DNA from: Bacillus massiliigorillae
Lineage (GTDB): Bacteria > Bacillota > Bacilli > Bacillales > DSM-1321
Direction: 5' to 3'
Assembly: GCF_000380245.2 (NCBI RefSeq)
Contig: NZ_HG428742.1
Span: 235,245 to 299,244, forward strand
Length of the DNA: 64,000 nt
Shown: in pieces, positions 55,811 to 64,000 of the stretch
Numbering within the stretch: position 1 is the stretch's first letter
Layout: each line of letters opens with the position of its first letter
The notes under the pieces: generated by a model
Told to the model about the DNA's origin: nothing
Seen by the model: only the letters and a program-made list of their open reading frames with translations
Databases searched by the model: none
Position numbers and translations under genes: made by a program

Positions 55811-55918
55811 CAAACCGCTCAATTCCGCTCGGTAATCAAATTGATTCCGCTCGAAACCCAACCCAATTCCGCTTAGCAACCAAATCTATCCCGCTTAAAA
55901 ACAATCCAATTCCGCTTA
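55811..55918. repeat. Array of ATTCCGCTT-type units at 21-22 bp spacing
   Basis: ATTCCGCTC/ATTCCGCTT (one ATCCCGCTT) begin at 55822, 55844, 55866, 55888 and 55909, preceded by a partial unit at 55812. Cores are nearly invariant and the 12-13 bases between them vary. The core differs from the TTTATTCGCC arrays but the period is the same. It lies directly upstream of the HNH-like gene. A single TTATTCCGCTCC also occurs near 63720. Confidence 0.85.
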
Positions 55919-56194
55919 AATAACCTTAATTAATATACAACTAGTAACGCAATGCATCAATAGGTAATTAATGTAAATACCACAAACATTTTTTTTATAG
56001 TTCCCTCTTCTTAAAACCACCATTCACTATTAAGCGGATTTAAAACAGAACCATTAAATTGATGAATTCTTTATTAAAATCTAAATCACTAAAAAAATCC
56101 CCTTTATACTAAGTACAAAAGCGGATTATAAGAAAACATATTTCACAACAAGAATTATAAATGCTATAGTTATAAGTCTTGTAAAATAAACTAC
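55919..56194. other. Intergenic AT-rich DNA
   Basis: No gene seen. Two isolated AAGCGGATT sequences (near 56035 and 56110) are reverse complements of the ATTCCGCTT core of the neighbouring array. Confidence 0.4.
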
Positions 56195-56470
56195 TAATAA
56201 TGCAACCATCTTAATCGATCAATGTATATAAAAGTATGACATCCACTAAAATACCACTAGTCTCCAGAAACTCTAACATTTCAACTAATTCAGGGCGTAA
56301 CTGCGTTCTTCCTGAATAACCAATGTCATTAGCTTTATGTTGTCATATTCGCAGTATTCAGCGATAACCTTTTCTTGATAAAGAATACTATCCAGTTCAT
56401 CTTCTATACCTTTTGGTTTGATTGACTTTCGACAATAAGAAATACCACGTCTAGTTCTTTCTCTTTTCTT
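56195..56470 (-). pseudogene. Serine recombinase N-terminal domain remnant
   Basis: Reading the minus strand gives RTRRGISYCRKSIKPKG (the Y.R.S region with catalytic Ser), then YQEKVIAEYCEYDNIKL. After a frame change comes NDIGYSGRTQLRPELVEMLE (the DDGYSG...RP....ML motif) and VDVILLYT, then after a second frame change DRLR (the LDRLSR motif). This is the order of the resolvase/invertase catalytic domain of large serine recombinases. Frameshifts and missing C-terminal domains show a dead remnant. Confidence 0.75.
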
Positions 56471-56785
56471 TCATTTCATAATCAAATAAACCTCCTAACT
56501 GCTGTATTTCTGTGAAGGTTGAGGATGTTCAATTTTGATAATCGACTTCTAGTTATAACTATGTTTTCCCATTTCAATTCAACTAATGAATCCGAATCAT
56601 TTTTAAACTAATTAACTGAAGAACCATTTTCTGTTCGACAATAACAAAACGGTAAGCTAGTTAATCTAGTTAAAAAACGATAAGTTGAATTTTAGCCAAC
56701 AAGTAATTTAGTAAAATCTAAGGTTAATACAGAACTAAGATTTTACATTTAACCAATTTCAATATAAAAGCAATCAAAGATATTT

Positions 56786-57205
56786 TTAATTAACAAATGT
56801 AGTACCTACTGAATCCAAAGCTACTACTGAAACGTCTTTAGGTATTTGATAAAAAACATTTACTAAATGCAATTTATCTTTCGAAAAATGATTTAAACTA
56901 GGTACAATAATGCAATCAACTTTCATTTCCTTCAGCCGAAGAAGTTTGACCATTGCTTTAAATACCAGCGCTTCTTTAGTTAAACAAATACTTGTTTCAT
57001 AAAATATCTTCGCTAGATGTAGTTGATTATTTTCACAAAAATCAACTACTAAATCAGATAAATCACCAATCTCCTTAGATTTAAATGACTTAATGTATCC
57101 AATTACTATTTTGCTTGAGAAGTCCAAAGCATTCTCAACTGGAAGGTTAAAATGCGTATAAGGCCAACATCTCATTTGACCTTTATTCGCTAAACTCATT
57201 TGCAT
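56786..57205 (-). CDS. Degenerate resolvase-domain protein
   Basis: A 139-residue protein, intact as a reading frame. Residues 33-135 follow the serine-recombinase catalytic fold: VIGYIKSFKSKEIGDLSDLV, then VDFCENNQLHLAKIFYE, FKAMVKLLRLKEMKVDCIIV and PSLNHFSKD. The active-site Ser position of Y(I/V)RVS is Phe or displaced, and the Arg of LDRFSR is His, so strand exchange is unlikely. There is no DNA-binding C-terminal domain. No good ribosome site precedes the ATG; AGGAGAG lies before an in-frame CTG further upstream, which could extend the N-terminus. It may be a decaying recombinase or a domain kept for another purpose. Confidence 0.55.
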   Translation of the reverse strand: MQMSLANKGQMRCWPYTHFNLPVENALDFSSKIVIGYIKSFKSKEIGDLSDLVVDFCENNQLHLAKIFYETSICLTKEALVFKAMVKLLRLKEMKVDCIIVPSLNHFSKDKLHLVNVFYQIPKDVSVVALDSVGTTFVN

Positions 57206-57583
57206 ATCTGTTTGATAAGAGTAATCAACAACAGATTCTTTAAACAGCTAATTTCTCTCCTTTCTTGTTTAACTTACCAATGGAAGTTAAACTCTCAAAC
57301 TTTAACTATTTCACCTCGCTTTAACTAAACTTTATAACTAACTATTTAACTAATCACATAGTTAAAAAAGCATACCTCTCAAATGTGAAAGAGGTATGCT
57401 AAGATTATTTTTCAGAAATGAAAATTTTATGCATTTTAATTTAAAAAGAAAAAAAGCGAAGATTAAATAGAGGAGTAAACATAGTACTACTAGTGGCTTG
57501 AATGGCATAACGTTTTTTATACAGAAAAAGCTCTGATGAGATTTCTCTCAACAAAGCTTTTACATACGAAACATTAACAAAAA
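57206..57583. other. Intergenic region rich in TTAACTA motifs
   Basis: Contains several copies of (T)TTAACTA/TAGTTAA between 57265 and 57366, a terminator (57363-57405) and, at about 57530-57565, the terminator of the truncated S-layer gene. Similar TTAACTAGTTAA-like words occur near 56655 and 60245, so they may be sites for a local regulator. Confidence 0.45.
57363..57405. terminator. Terminator in the accessory region
   Basis: AGCATACCTC (57369-57378) pairs with GAGGTATGCT (57391-57400); A-run before and T-rich tract after. Confidence 0.75.
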
Positions 57584-59584
57584 TTATTTAGCAATTGTTA
57601 CAGAACCAACTTTCACAATGTTTGTAGCATTATCTTCAATTGCAGAAGTTGCTCCAACTTTAGCCTCAAGTGTAAGAGTTTCTGCTATTTGAGCTTCTGT
57701 TAATGCACTATCCAATGTAATTGTAACAACTTTATTATCAGCTGAAAGTGCATTAGCAGTAGTACCGTAAGCAACTCCAGTAGTTGCATTGCCAATTTTA
57801 ATAACGAAATCATCTTTATCTGCTATACCAGCAGCAGTAATTTCTTCAGAGAATGTTACTTCAATTGTTTTTGTACCTGTTACTTTGGCAGATACTACAT
57901 ATGGTTTTACATTCTCAGTTAAATTAACCGAATCATTATAAGCTTTCATTTCTATTCCAGCTTTACTCTTAACACCAGAAATACTAATAGCTCTTTCACC
58001 AGTTAAAGTATTTTCACCTAATTTTAAAACTACTTCCTGTGTTCCAGAACTTACTGGTTTCAATGTAGCAGATTTAACTTCAACACCTGCAATGCTATAG
58101 TTAGCAACATTAGTTGCACTTGCACCATCAAGTTCTCTATCAAATTTAAGAGTAACTGTGTTATTATCATTAGCTACAATACCACCAGAATTAGTTAATT
58201 TTGGCTCATCAGCGCTTACATCAGCTTGGTAAGTGAATACAACTTCAATTGGTTCTGTAGTTGTATTACTAGCAACATCTGTAGCATTAACCTTAAATTT
58301 ATATTTAGTTCCTTCAATTAATGCTGAAGAATCAAATTTAGCATTTGCTAATTTAATTTGAACGCCTTTACCATCTGTTGTTAACGCAACATCACCAGCT
58401 GCTGTACCAAATGCAAAGTTCTTATCAGATACAGTAACATAATCTTTATAAGCAGATGCAGAAGATGCTACTGCTGTTGGTAAAGCAGGAGTTCCACTAG
58501 TAGTCGTACTTAACTTCTCATTAAACTTAAGTTCTAAATATTTTACTCCTGCTACTTCAACTACTTGTGAAGATTCTAATGTTGGAGCAGTAACGTCCTT
58601 TTTAATTGAAAGAATTTGAGTATAATCTGCTTCCATATCTTCGCCAGATAAATCAGTTACAGTGCTTGTTCCTGTAGAAGCAAGTGTAATAGTTTTATTA
58701 ATTTTAACATCAGCAAGTACTGAATTTCCTGAACTGATTGCACTTCCAGATAAGGTTACTGTGTACTTTTTCTTATCATTTGAATTTTGTTCAATTTTTG
58801 TTGCTGTGACAGGAGCACCACCTGTTACTTTGAAGCGATTATCTGCATCAGCACTTACTGAAGTTTCGAAATTCTGAACTTCTTCAGAAAACTCAACCTC
58901 AAGAACACTATCACTAATTGCTTTCAAAGATGTAACCGTTGGTGCTACTCCATCTTTATCACCAACTTGGAAATTGAAAGTAGTAGGATTTGGATTTAAT
59001 AAGTTACCAGCAAAATCCTTAGTTCCTAATAATGTAGCAGTAATAGTCTTTCCAGCATATTTTGTAGCTGATACTGTTAACGTAACAGACTTCTTATCAG
59101 TAGAAAGTGCTGAAACTGTCACATCACTAGAAGGAACCACTGTACCATTAGCTAATTTAAATGTAAAGTTACCTAGTGTACCAATTGGCTCAGAAAACGT
59201 AACTTTATTTACTTTAGATGTTTGTTTTTCTACAGAAGCTACTGTTGGTGCAGTAGTATCTTTTCCTAAGTTAACTACTTCATCATAATCAGCGATTTTT
59301 TTAGATTCTGTATTTTGAACATTTTTAATTACAACTTGATAACGACCTGCAAAAAGCTCTTGTATAGAACTAGAGTCTAGTCCAGCTGTTACAACAAGAG
59401 TTTTTCCATCATCACTCAATTTAGCTGTAGCATTACTTTCCGTAATTTCTTTACCATCAAGAGAAGTAAATGCAATATTAGTACCGTTTAGTGCTCCCGT
59501 AGTAGTATTAGAAATTACTGTTGAAGTTTTTACAGCTTGGTTAAATTTAATTTGAACTTGAGTAGCGTTAATCGCACTTCTCAA
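57584..59584 (-). pseudogene. 5'-truncated S-layer protein gene (C-terminal Ig-like part only)
   Basis: A 666-residue frame beginning abruptly LRSAINATQVQIKFNQAV, which is the interior start of an Ig-like S-layer module. It continues as repeated beta modules (PTVASVEKQTSKVNKVTFSEPIG, VTSLKAISDSVLEVEFSEEV and others) to KVGSVTIAK. There is no signal peptide, no SLH domain and no proper start: the only candidate is the TTG at 59584, with an in-frame stop four codons upstream. The DNA 5' of it is unrelated to S-layer genes, so a breakpoint lies near 59585. The 3' end keeps a terminator of the same type as behind the S-layer exons. It is a broken gene, or a silent cassette. Confidence 0.75.
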
Positions 59585-59707
59585 GAAATTTACTCACTTA
59601 ACTAATTCGTCATTGTCAATAATTATAATGTGCAATTAAAACCAATATATGCACTATTTCATTGAAATTATTGTTTAAACTAGAAGTTGTATTTTGAATC
59701 AAAGTAT

Positions 59708-60223
59708 TTAATCACGTAGTTTTCTTGGTATACCTTTTATACTTTTAGGTAAAATTTCTCTTTCTAGTCTCTCGTAAACTGCACCAAACTTACTATTGCG
59801 AAATCCCTCATTTAAATCATTAAAAATGGAATTAATATCAGCATTACTGCATGAATAAGGCTCCTCAAAGATAAAATCAAAATATGGTGAATCGACTCTT
59901 CCTTCCTCTTTCGTGCAAAATATTACAGCATACTTCTCTAAGATAGTTTCTAAACCAAAGGCTTGAAAAGGAACACAATATAGTCTCAAAATTACACCAT
60001 TTACATCATTCTCTCCAACCTTATATTTATCTCCAGCAAAATGAACAGTAGCAACTTGATTTATTTTCCTATTAGCGAACTCATTAATTTCCCTTTGAAA
60101 ATAGAAACCAATACTTTCTTCCCACTTTACTTTTTTCGGTTTTCTATCAGCGATTAGCTTTAAATTTTTTAAGCGTCCACAAAGCTCCATGAATAACTCT
60201 TTTCCTTCAGGATCTAGAAGCAT
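59708..60223 (-). CDS. Protein of unknown function
   Basis: A 171-residue soluble protein, not recognised. It has an alpha/beta pattern with several aromatic motifs (GFYFQREINEFANRK, FEEPYSC) and a charged C-terminus (PKSIKGIPRKLRD). The ATG at 60223 is preferred because GGAGGG lies 7 bases upstream; a start 15 bases earlier overlaps it. It is divergent from the restriction-like gene at 60436 and lies next to the S-layer breakpoint, in a region of foreign-looking genes. It could belong with the endonuclease gene, but nothing in the sequence proves this. Confidence 0.6.
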   Translation of the reverse strand: MLLDPEGKELFMELCGRLKNLKLIADRKPKKVKWEESIGFYFQREINEFANRKINQVATVHFAGDKYKVGENDVNGVILRLYCVPFQAFGLETILEKYAVIFCTKEEGRVDSPYFDFIFEEPYSCSNADINSIFNDLNEGFRNSKFGAVYERLEREILPKSIKGIPRKLRD

Positions 60224-60435
60224 TTTTATTCCCTCCATTAAGAATTAACTAGTTAATAATGCTGAATAATCACTATATATTCCTCATGTACCTTTTTTAA
60301 TCGAATAACCTTGCATTTATGTCATGATTACTCCAAAAATAAATAACGCATAAATCCATACATATGATAATGTTATTGTTAAATACCGGTTTTTGGTAAA
60401 AGTAGGGAAATAACTTTTCGAATGGAGAAATTAGA

Positions 60436-61299
60436 ATGGCATTTAAAGATGAAATAAAAGAACGTTTATCTAATTACAAAGTAAACAAAGTAAATGTGCT
60501 CGAAAATGGCATATGGAAAGCAAATGGAAAGCAATATCCTCATATTTTACCTATCAACAAATACGAATTGAACTTCTTAGATACATACAGAGCTGATTTA
60601 TTAAAACACATTAAAGATAACAATATAAGCCTTCATAGAGATTTTCATCATTTAAATTCTTCACAAGCTCTTTGTATGAACTTCTTCTTTCCGATGATTG
60701 TAGAAAAACAGGAAAGCATACTTTTACAAGCACTTAAATTAAGTGGGGAGTATGTTGTATCTTATGAGTTCGAAAAAGTACTTTCCGAATTGGAAGGCAC
60801 TAACTTTGACTTTTATGTTCAATTACAGTCAGGAAAAAGGATATACTTTGAAATTAAATACACTGAGGAAGCTTTTGGTAAAGTAAAAAAATCAGATTGG
60901 CAATCGGAGAAATACTTAACCAAATACCAAAACATCTACAAAGATATGTTAGTCGGAAAGATGAGACAGGAAATAAATATGTATGAAGAACTAATGAAAA
61001 ATTACCAACTACTCAGGAATATCGCATATTTAGATACTTCCAAAAATGATTTGTTTATAATCATCAGCCCCCGCGATCACACGAAACTTCACAAAGAATA
61101 TGATTATCTAATCAAAAATGTAATAAGCCCTACAATACATAAGAGCATTCATTTAATTACATGGGAAGATATATTAGAAGAAACTAAAATAATCATAAAC
61201 TCTAGAGACAATATACAACACACTCTCTTAACTCATTATTTAATGTTTGAAGAAAAATATATGTATGATACAGATATTTATAAACCAAGAAACTCCTAG
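60436..61299 (+). CDS. PGN_0703-like putative restriction endonuclease
   Basis: A 287-residue protein with LNSSQALCMNFFFPM (residues 73-87), characteristic of the PGN_0703 family. A nuclease-type motif follows: Glu113, Asp125 (TNFDFYVQL) and Glu139-x-Lys141 (YFEIKYTE), the D...ExK arrangement of the PD-(D/E)XK fold. The C-terminal half has helices and a second alpha/beta strand set ending HLITWEDILEE. No methyltransferase gene is adjacent, so if active it would be a solitary or modification-dependent enzyme. The ATG has GGAGAAA upstream. A terminator follows. Codon use is more AT-rich than in the S-layer genes, in keeping with acquisition. Confidence 0.7.
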   Translation: MAFKDEIKERLSNYKVNKVNVLENGIWKANGKQYPHILPINKYELNFLDTYRADLLKHIKDNNISLHRDFHHLNSSQALCMNFFFPMIVEKQESILLQALKLSGEYVVSYEFEKVLSELEGTNFDFYVQLQSGKRIYFEIKYTEEAFGKVKKSDWQSEKYLTKYQNIYKDMLVGKMRQEINMYEELMKNYQLLRNIAYLDTSKNDLFIIISPRDHTKLHKEYDYLIKNVISPTIHKSIHLITWEDILEETKIIINSRDNIQHTLLTHYLMFEEKYMYDTDIYKPRNS

Positions 61300-61390
61300 A
61301 ATAATCAGAATATCACCGGACAATTATTCCTTTAAACTTACTATACCAAATGCTAATTATTCATATCCAAAGAGACTATATGGAAAGAGA

Positions 61391-61430
61391 AGAACCCAAG
61401 AATGTTGCTTTATCAACGTTCTTGGGTTTC
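61391..61430 (+). terminator. Terminator after the endonuclease gene
   Basis: AACCCAAGAATGTTG (61393-61407) pairs with CAACGTTCTTGGGTT (61414-61428), one mismatch, then TTTC. The remaining bases to 61621 are AT-rich promoter space for the regulator gene. Confidence 0.75.
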
Positions 61431-61621
61431 ACTCTTTAGTTTGATATATCTTTTTAAGGAAATTCCATTTCACAATAATATTTTACCTTCAATTAATATC
61501 CACACAAAGCTTCATAAATTAGTTATCTAAATCTTTCCTTAAATTACACATCAACTGTATTAACTTTCAGAAAATTGTTAATCATAATTAATAACTTAAT
61601 TTAAGGAGGAAAAATCTAAAT

Positions 61622-62596
61622 ATGAATGTTAATCAATACAATACATTCGCAGAATTTATTACTGATTTTATGCTGGAAAGAGGGTTAACACAAAAGGAAC
61701 TTGGAGAAATCATGCACGTTTCAGGTGCTATGATTAATCACTTAAAACAAGGAAGACGATTACCACGTGAACTTTCCCTAAGAGCTCTAGAAAGTAAATA
61801 TGAAGAACTTAATTTTTCTGAGCTACAGAAACTAGTTAATAGGAGTAAAACAAAAAAAGTAGCGAAGAAAGGTGATAACCCCATAAAAGAAAAGACAAAG
61901 GATCTTGAAGTCAAAAAGATAAAAGATGATCAACCACAAACAAGCTCTAGTAATGAAATTGATAACTCTGTTATCCATAAGGAATCCGAAGAACAAACAC
62001 AGGATAATCCGATGCTTACAAAACTACTAAATCAATTAAGTGAGCGTCCAGAATTAATAACTCCTTTATTGAATCTCACTAAGTATTCAGATGATATTCA
62101 ACGAGAGGTAATAGAGCACATCCATGACTTCGCAGAATCTTCCATAAGTAATAAAGTACAAAAGGTTACTCACAAAGAGTTTAAAAAGTACTTTGTAGAT
62201 ACTTCAAATAAATGGATCAAAGAAACCAAACCTATTGGTTATGAAGGTAAAAGTAATGAAGAATTGGAGGATATTTCAGTAGTTGGCCATCTACAACTTA
62301 GTAACACAGGATTATTTTTTGCATTAGAAATCACAAAGGATTATTTGCTAATAACAACGCGCCAGCAAGATAAAGAACATATTAATGAGTATATGAACTT
62401 AATTTCAGGTTTTAAAATAACAACACGTTCTTATGGAAATCTAGGTAATATTTATTCGAGCGGTCCAATAAATACAGTACATATCTTTAAGCCATCGCCA
62501 TTCGTTAGTAATGTTAAGAACATATTGAAGACTAAAAATATACACTTCAACAAGTCTACTTTTGAAAATGACTCCTATGAAGTGTACTTCAAATAG
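61622..62596 (+). CDS. XRE-family HTH regulator with a long C-terminal domain
   Basis: A 324-residue protein. Residues 7-62 form an XRE/Cro helix-turn-helix (FITDFMLERGLTQKELGEIM, VSGAMINHLKQGRRLPRE). A charged linker (about 70-130) follows, then an unrecognised alpha/beta C-terminal domain (about 135-324) with VVGHLQLSNTGLFFALEITK near the middle. The C-terminus may sense a ligand or bind a partner. AAGGAGG lies 12 bases before the ATG. It is 23 bases ahead of the tyrosine recombinase gene, probably one operon, suggesting control of a mobile unit. TTAACTA-type words in this region are candidate operators. Confidence 0.72.
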   Translation: MNVNQYNTFAEFITDFMLERGLTQKELGEIMHVSGAMINHLKQGRRLPRELSLRALESKYEELNFSELQKLVNRSKTKKVAKKGDNPIKEKTKDLEVKKIKDDQPQTSSSNEIDNSVIHKESEEQTQDNPMLTKLLNQLSERPELITPLLNLTKYSDDIQREVIEHIHDFAESSISNKVQKVTHKEFKKYFVDTSNKWIKETKPIGYEGKSNEELEDISVVGHLQLSNTGLFFALEITKDYLLITTRQQDKEHINEYMNLISGFKITTRSYGNLGNIYSSGPINTVHIFKPSPFVSNVKNILKTKNIHFNKSTFENDSYEVYFK

Positions 62597-62619
62597 GCTA
62601 GAAGGGACATTATACTGTC

Positions 62620-63513
62620 ATGCTATATAGCGAAAACTTTGATTTACCCGCTCTTGAAATTAAATTCCTACGATATTTAAAAAGTAAAGGAAAGCCTGAA
62701 TCAACGATTACTGCTTATAAAAAAGATTTAAAATCATTTAAGCAATTTATATACACAGAATATGATGGTAAATTTCTATTTGAACAATTAACACAAAGCG
62801 ATGTAGAAGACTATTTGGGATATCTAGTTTTAGATAGAAAATTAAAGCAAAGTACTGCTAATCGACACCTTTCAACTTTAAAATCATTCGCACGCTTTCT
62901 AGTATCATCTCAAGGCTACAAGGAAAATATACCTACAAAGATAGAGCATGAACGTGTAAAATCACCATTACCTAAAATCCTAACCGAAGATGAGCTTACT
63001 ATTTTATTAAATACTGCTCAAGAAATGTCTACTTACTATTACACAATCATCGCGACCATTTACAATACTTTAAGCAGAATTACAGCCATTGTTGAATTAA
63101 AAAAAGAGAATGTGAACTTAGAGGAAAGAAAAATCTTTCTACCTTATATCAAAGGTGGAAGAAATCAGTTTCTTCCTATAAATGATAAATTGTTTGTTAT
63201 TTTATCAAAATTTTTAAATGAACATCCAGCACACTCTTCGTCTTTTCTCTTTCATTCACCTAAGAATATTACAGAGCATATCACCAGTGATATTGTACGA
63301 AAGAAGTTACATGAAATAACCGCAACAGCAGGTATTGAAAAGCGAGTTACACCTCATCTTTTACGTCATACAGCAGCTACATTTTTAACAGAACGTGGTA
63401 TCTCTCAAAAAGCACTAGCAGAAATTATGGGTCATACCGACACTCGATCAACGGATGTGTATCAACATCTAACTCTGCAGAATCTAAGGGAACCGATTAA
63501 TATGCTCCCTTAG
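62620..63513 (+). CDS. Tyrosine recombinase (XerC/D-type)
   Basis: A 297-residue site-specific recombinase. The N-terminal SAM-like core-binding domain (about 10-95) contains FLRYLKSKGKPESTITAYK; the catalytic domain (about 118-295) has Arg153 (TLSRITAI), Lys178 (YIKGGRN), His246-x-x-Arg249 (PHLLRH), His272 (GHTD) and the nucleophile Tyr281 (DVYQHL). All catalytic residues are present. Size fits chromosomal Xer-like or integron-type recombinases rather than long phage integrases. The ribosome site is weak (GAAGGGA) and the gene follows the XRE gene closely. A 19-bp perfect inverted repeat lies 95 bases after the stop and could be its target. Confidence 0.88.
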   Translation: MLYSENFDLPALEIKFLRYLKSKGKPESTITAYKKDLKSFKQFIYTEYDGKFLFEQLTQSDVEDYLGYLVLDRKLKQSTANRHLSTLKSFARFLVSSQGYKENIPTKIEHERVKSPLPKILTEDELTILLNTAQEMSTYYYTIIATIYNTLSRITAIVELKKENVNLEERKIFLPYIKGGRNQFLPINDKLFVILSKFLNEHPAHSSSFLFHSPKNITEHITSDIVRKKLHEITATAGIEKRVTPHLLRHTAATFLTERGISQKALAEIMGHTDTRSTDVYQHLTLQNLREPINMLP

Positions 63514-63528
63514 TTAACCAAAATCTCA

Positions 63529-63556
63529 GGATAAGGTATTTACCTTATCCTTTTTC
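63529..63556 (+). terminator. Terminator of the recombinase operon
   Basis: GGATAAGGTA pairs perfectly with TACCTTATCC around a 2-base loop, followed by TTTTTCTTA. Confidence 0.85.
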
Positions 63557-63607
63557 TTATGATTATTATTGCCTTTTTATCAGCAAATATACAATTGCTT
63601 AAAAATT

Positions 63608-63663
63608 AAATCAAAACAAATAATGATTAATAATTAATAATTTATCATTATTTGTTTTGATTT
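63608..63663. repeat. Long perfect inverted repeat near the tyrosine recombinase
   Basis: AAATCAAAACAAATAATGA (63608-63626) is exactly complementary to 63645-63663, with an 18-base AT-only spacer. It is not followed by a G/C-rich terminator and lies after one, so it is an extra element: possibly a recombination or attachment site, or a cruciform-forming origin-type sequence. Confidence 0.7.
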
Positions 63664-63889
63664 AAAATTATTAAAAATCATTAATTCAATTATTTGGTAT
63701 CTTTTCATCTTTATTTTCACTTATTCCGCTCCATATATCAGAGTATTACAACTACTACTTTAAAACTTCTCTCTATTGCAATACCCAATTTAGTTTTGCT
63801 ATGCCTCAAAAAAATAGCAGACCATTCATATAATAAGAAACGGACTACTATTTTTCATTTTCACCCTAATGAATGAGAACTAGTGTAGA
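63664..63889. other. Intergenic region before the last gene
   Basis: AT-rich; a 60-codon plus-strand frame at 63694 lacks a ribosome site and is not called. An imperfect minus-strand hairpin (63810-63856, TAGCAGACC with GGACTACTA) is the likely terminator of the gene at 63890. Confidence 0.4.
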
Positions 63890-64000
63890 TTAACTCTTAT
63901 TCTTCTCTCTATAATCAAATAATTCAACAAGTTCTTCGGTTGTTAATTTATCCTCAGATACAGAAGTAATCAATTGTTGAATAAGATCCATCTCTTCATT
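63890..64000 (-). CDS. C-terminal end of a gene running off the window
   Basis: The minus strand is open from base 64000 to TAA at 63890: 36 codons reading NEEMDLIQQLITSVSEDKLT to LFDYREKNKS. It is acidic and helical. Too short to identify; the start lies beyond the window. A terminator-like hairpin follows. Confidence 0.5.
   Translation of the reverse strand, partial: NEEMDLIQQLITSVSEDKLTTEELVELFDYREKNKS

Noticed and set aside
63694..63876. Small gene after the recombinase
   Set aside because: No ribosome site and overlap with a terminator-like hairpin of the opposite gene.

Overview
The window comes from a low-GC, spore-former-type Gram-positive bacterium (Bacillaceae/Planococcaceae; Lysinibacillus, Psychrobacillus or Bacillus-like). 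The grounds are AT-rich DNA, strong AAGGAGG ribosome sites, TTG/GTG starts, a CIRCE operator, YkuS and YkoY-type proteins, and many S-layer-homology (SLH) proteins. No rRNA or tRNA genes and no CRISPR array are visible. Most of the window is one large cell-envelope locus.

Layout. 1-1773: the end of an S-layer assembly protein (SLAP family, a partner of SecA2) and a TerC/YkoY membrane protein. 1872-13838 (minus): a secreted phosphodiester glycosidase-like protein and three secreted subtilases, the first two being tandem paralogues. 14412-19153 (plus): a four-gene 2-oxoacid dehydrogenase operon (E1alpha, E1beta, E2, E3), with a convergent Lrp/AsnC regulator. 19883-31649 (minus): a small SLH protein and two large paralogous S-layer proteins. 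Behind each large S-layer gene lies an ORF-less group II intron-like element followed by a start-less orphan 3' exon and a terminator. 32371-40229: YfbR-like HD nucleotidase, small lipoprotein, another SLH protein, YkuS, a NERD protein and CIRCE-controlled htpG. 40289-42950 (minus): a membrane glycosylation operon (GT39, GT2, DUF2304, SMR transporter). 43100-43583: a broken copy of the 3' end of htpG. 43663-54716: four more large surface or secreted proteins. 55182-64000: an accessory region with an HNH-like protein, remnants of serine recombinases, a 5'-truncated S-layer gene, a PGN_0703-like putative restriction endonuclease, an XRE regulator and a tyrosine recombinase next to a long perfect inverted repeat.

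How the genes fit together. SLAP/SecA2 would export the S-layer proteins, SLH domains would hold them on the secondary cell-wall polymer, the glycosyltransferase operon may decorate the wall or S-layer, and the secreted subtilases may process surface proteins. The most notable observation is the repeated module S-layer gene - 3' UTR hairpins - group II intron - orphan C-terminal exon - terminator, present twice. It resembles the arrangement described in Clostridium tetani, where a group II intron in a surface-layer gene splices to alternative 3' exons. Here one copy looks intact at domain V and its exon is fully open, while the other is decaying. The 5' splice site could not be located, so alternative splicing remains a hypothesis; a silent cassette for C-terminal exchange is the main alternative.

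Other structure: three copies of a dispersed repeat of about 150 bp, three intergenic arrays with 21-22 bp periodicity, a module shared by two non-SLH secreted proteins, and a TYGP-plus-beta-solenoid module shared by several surface proteins.
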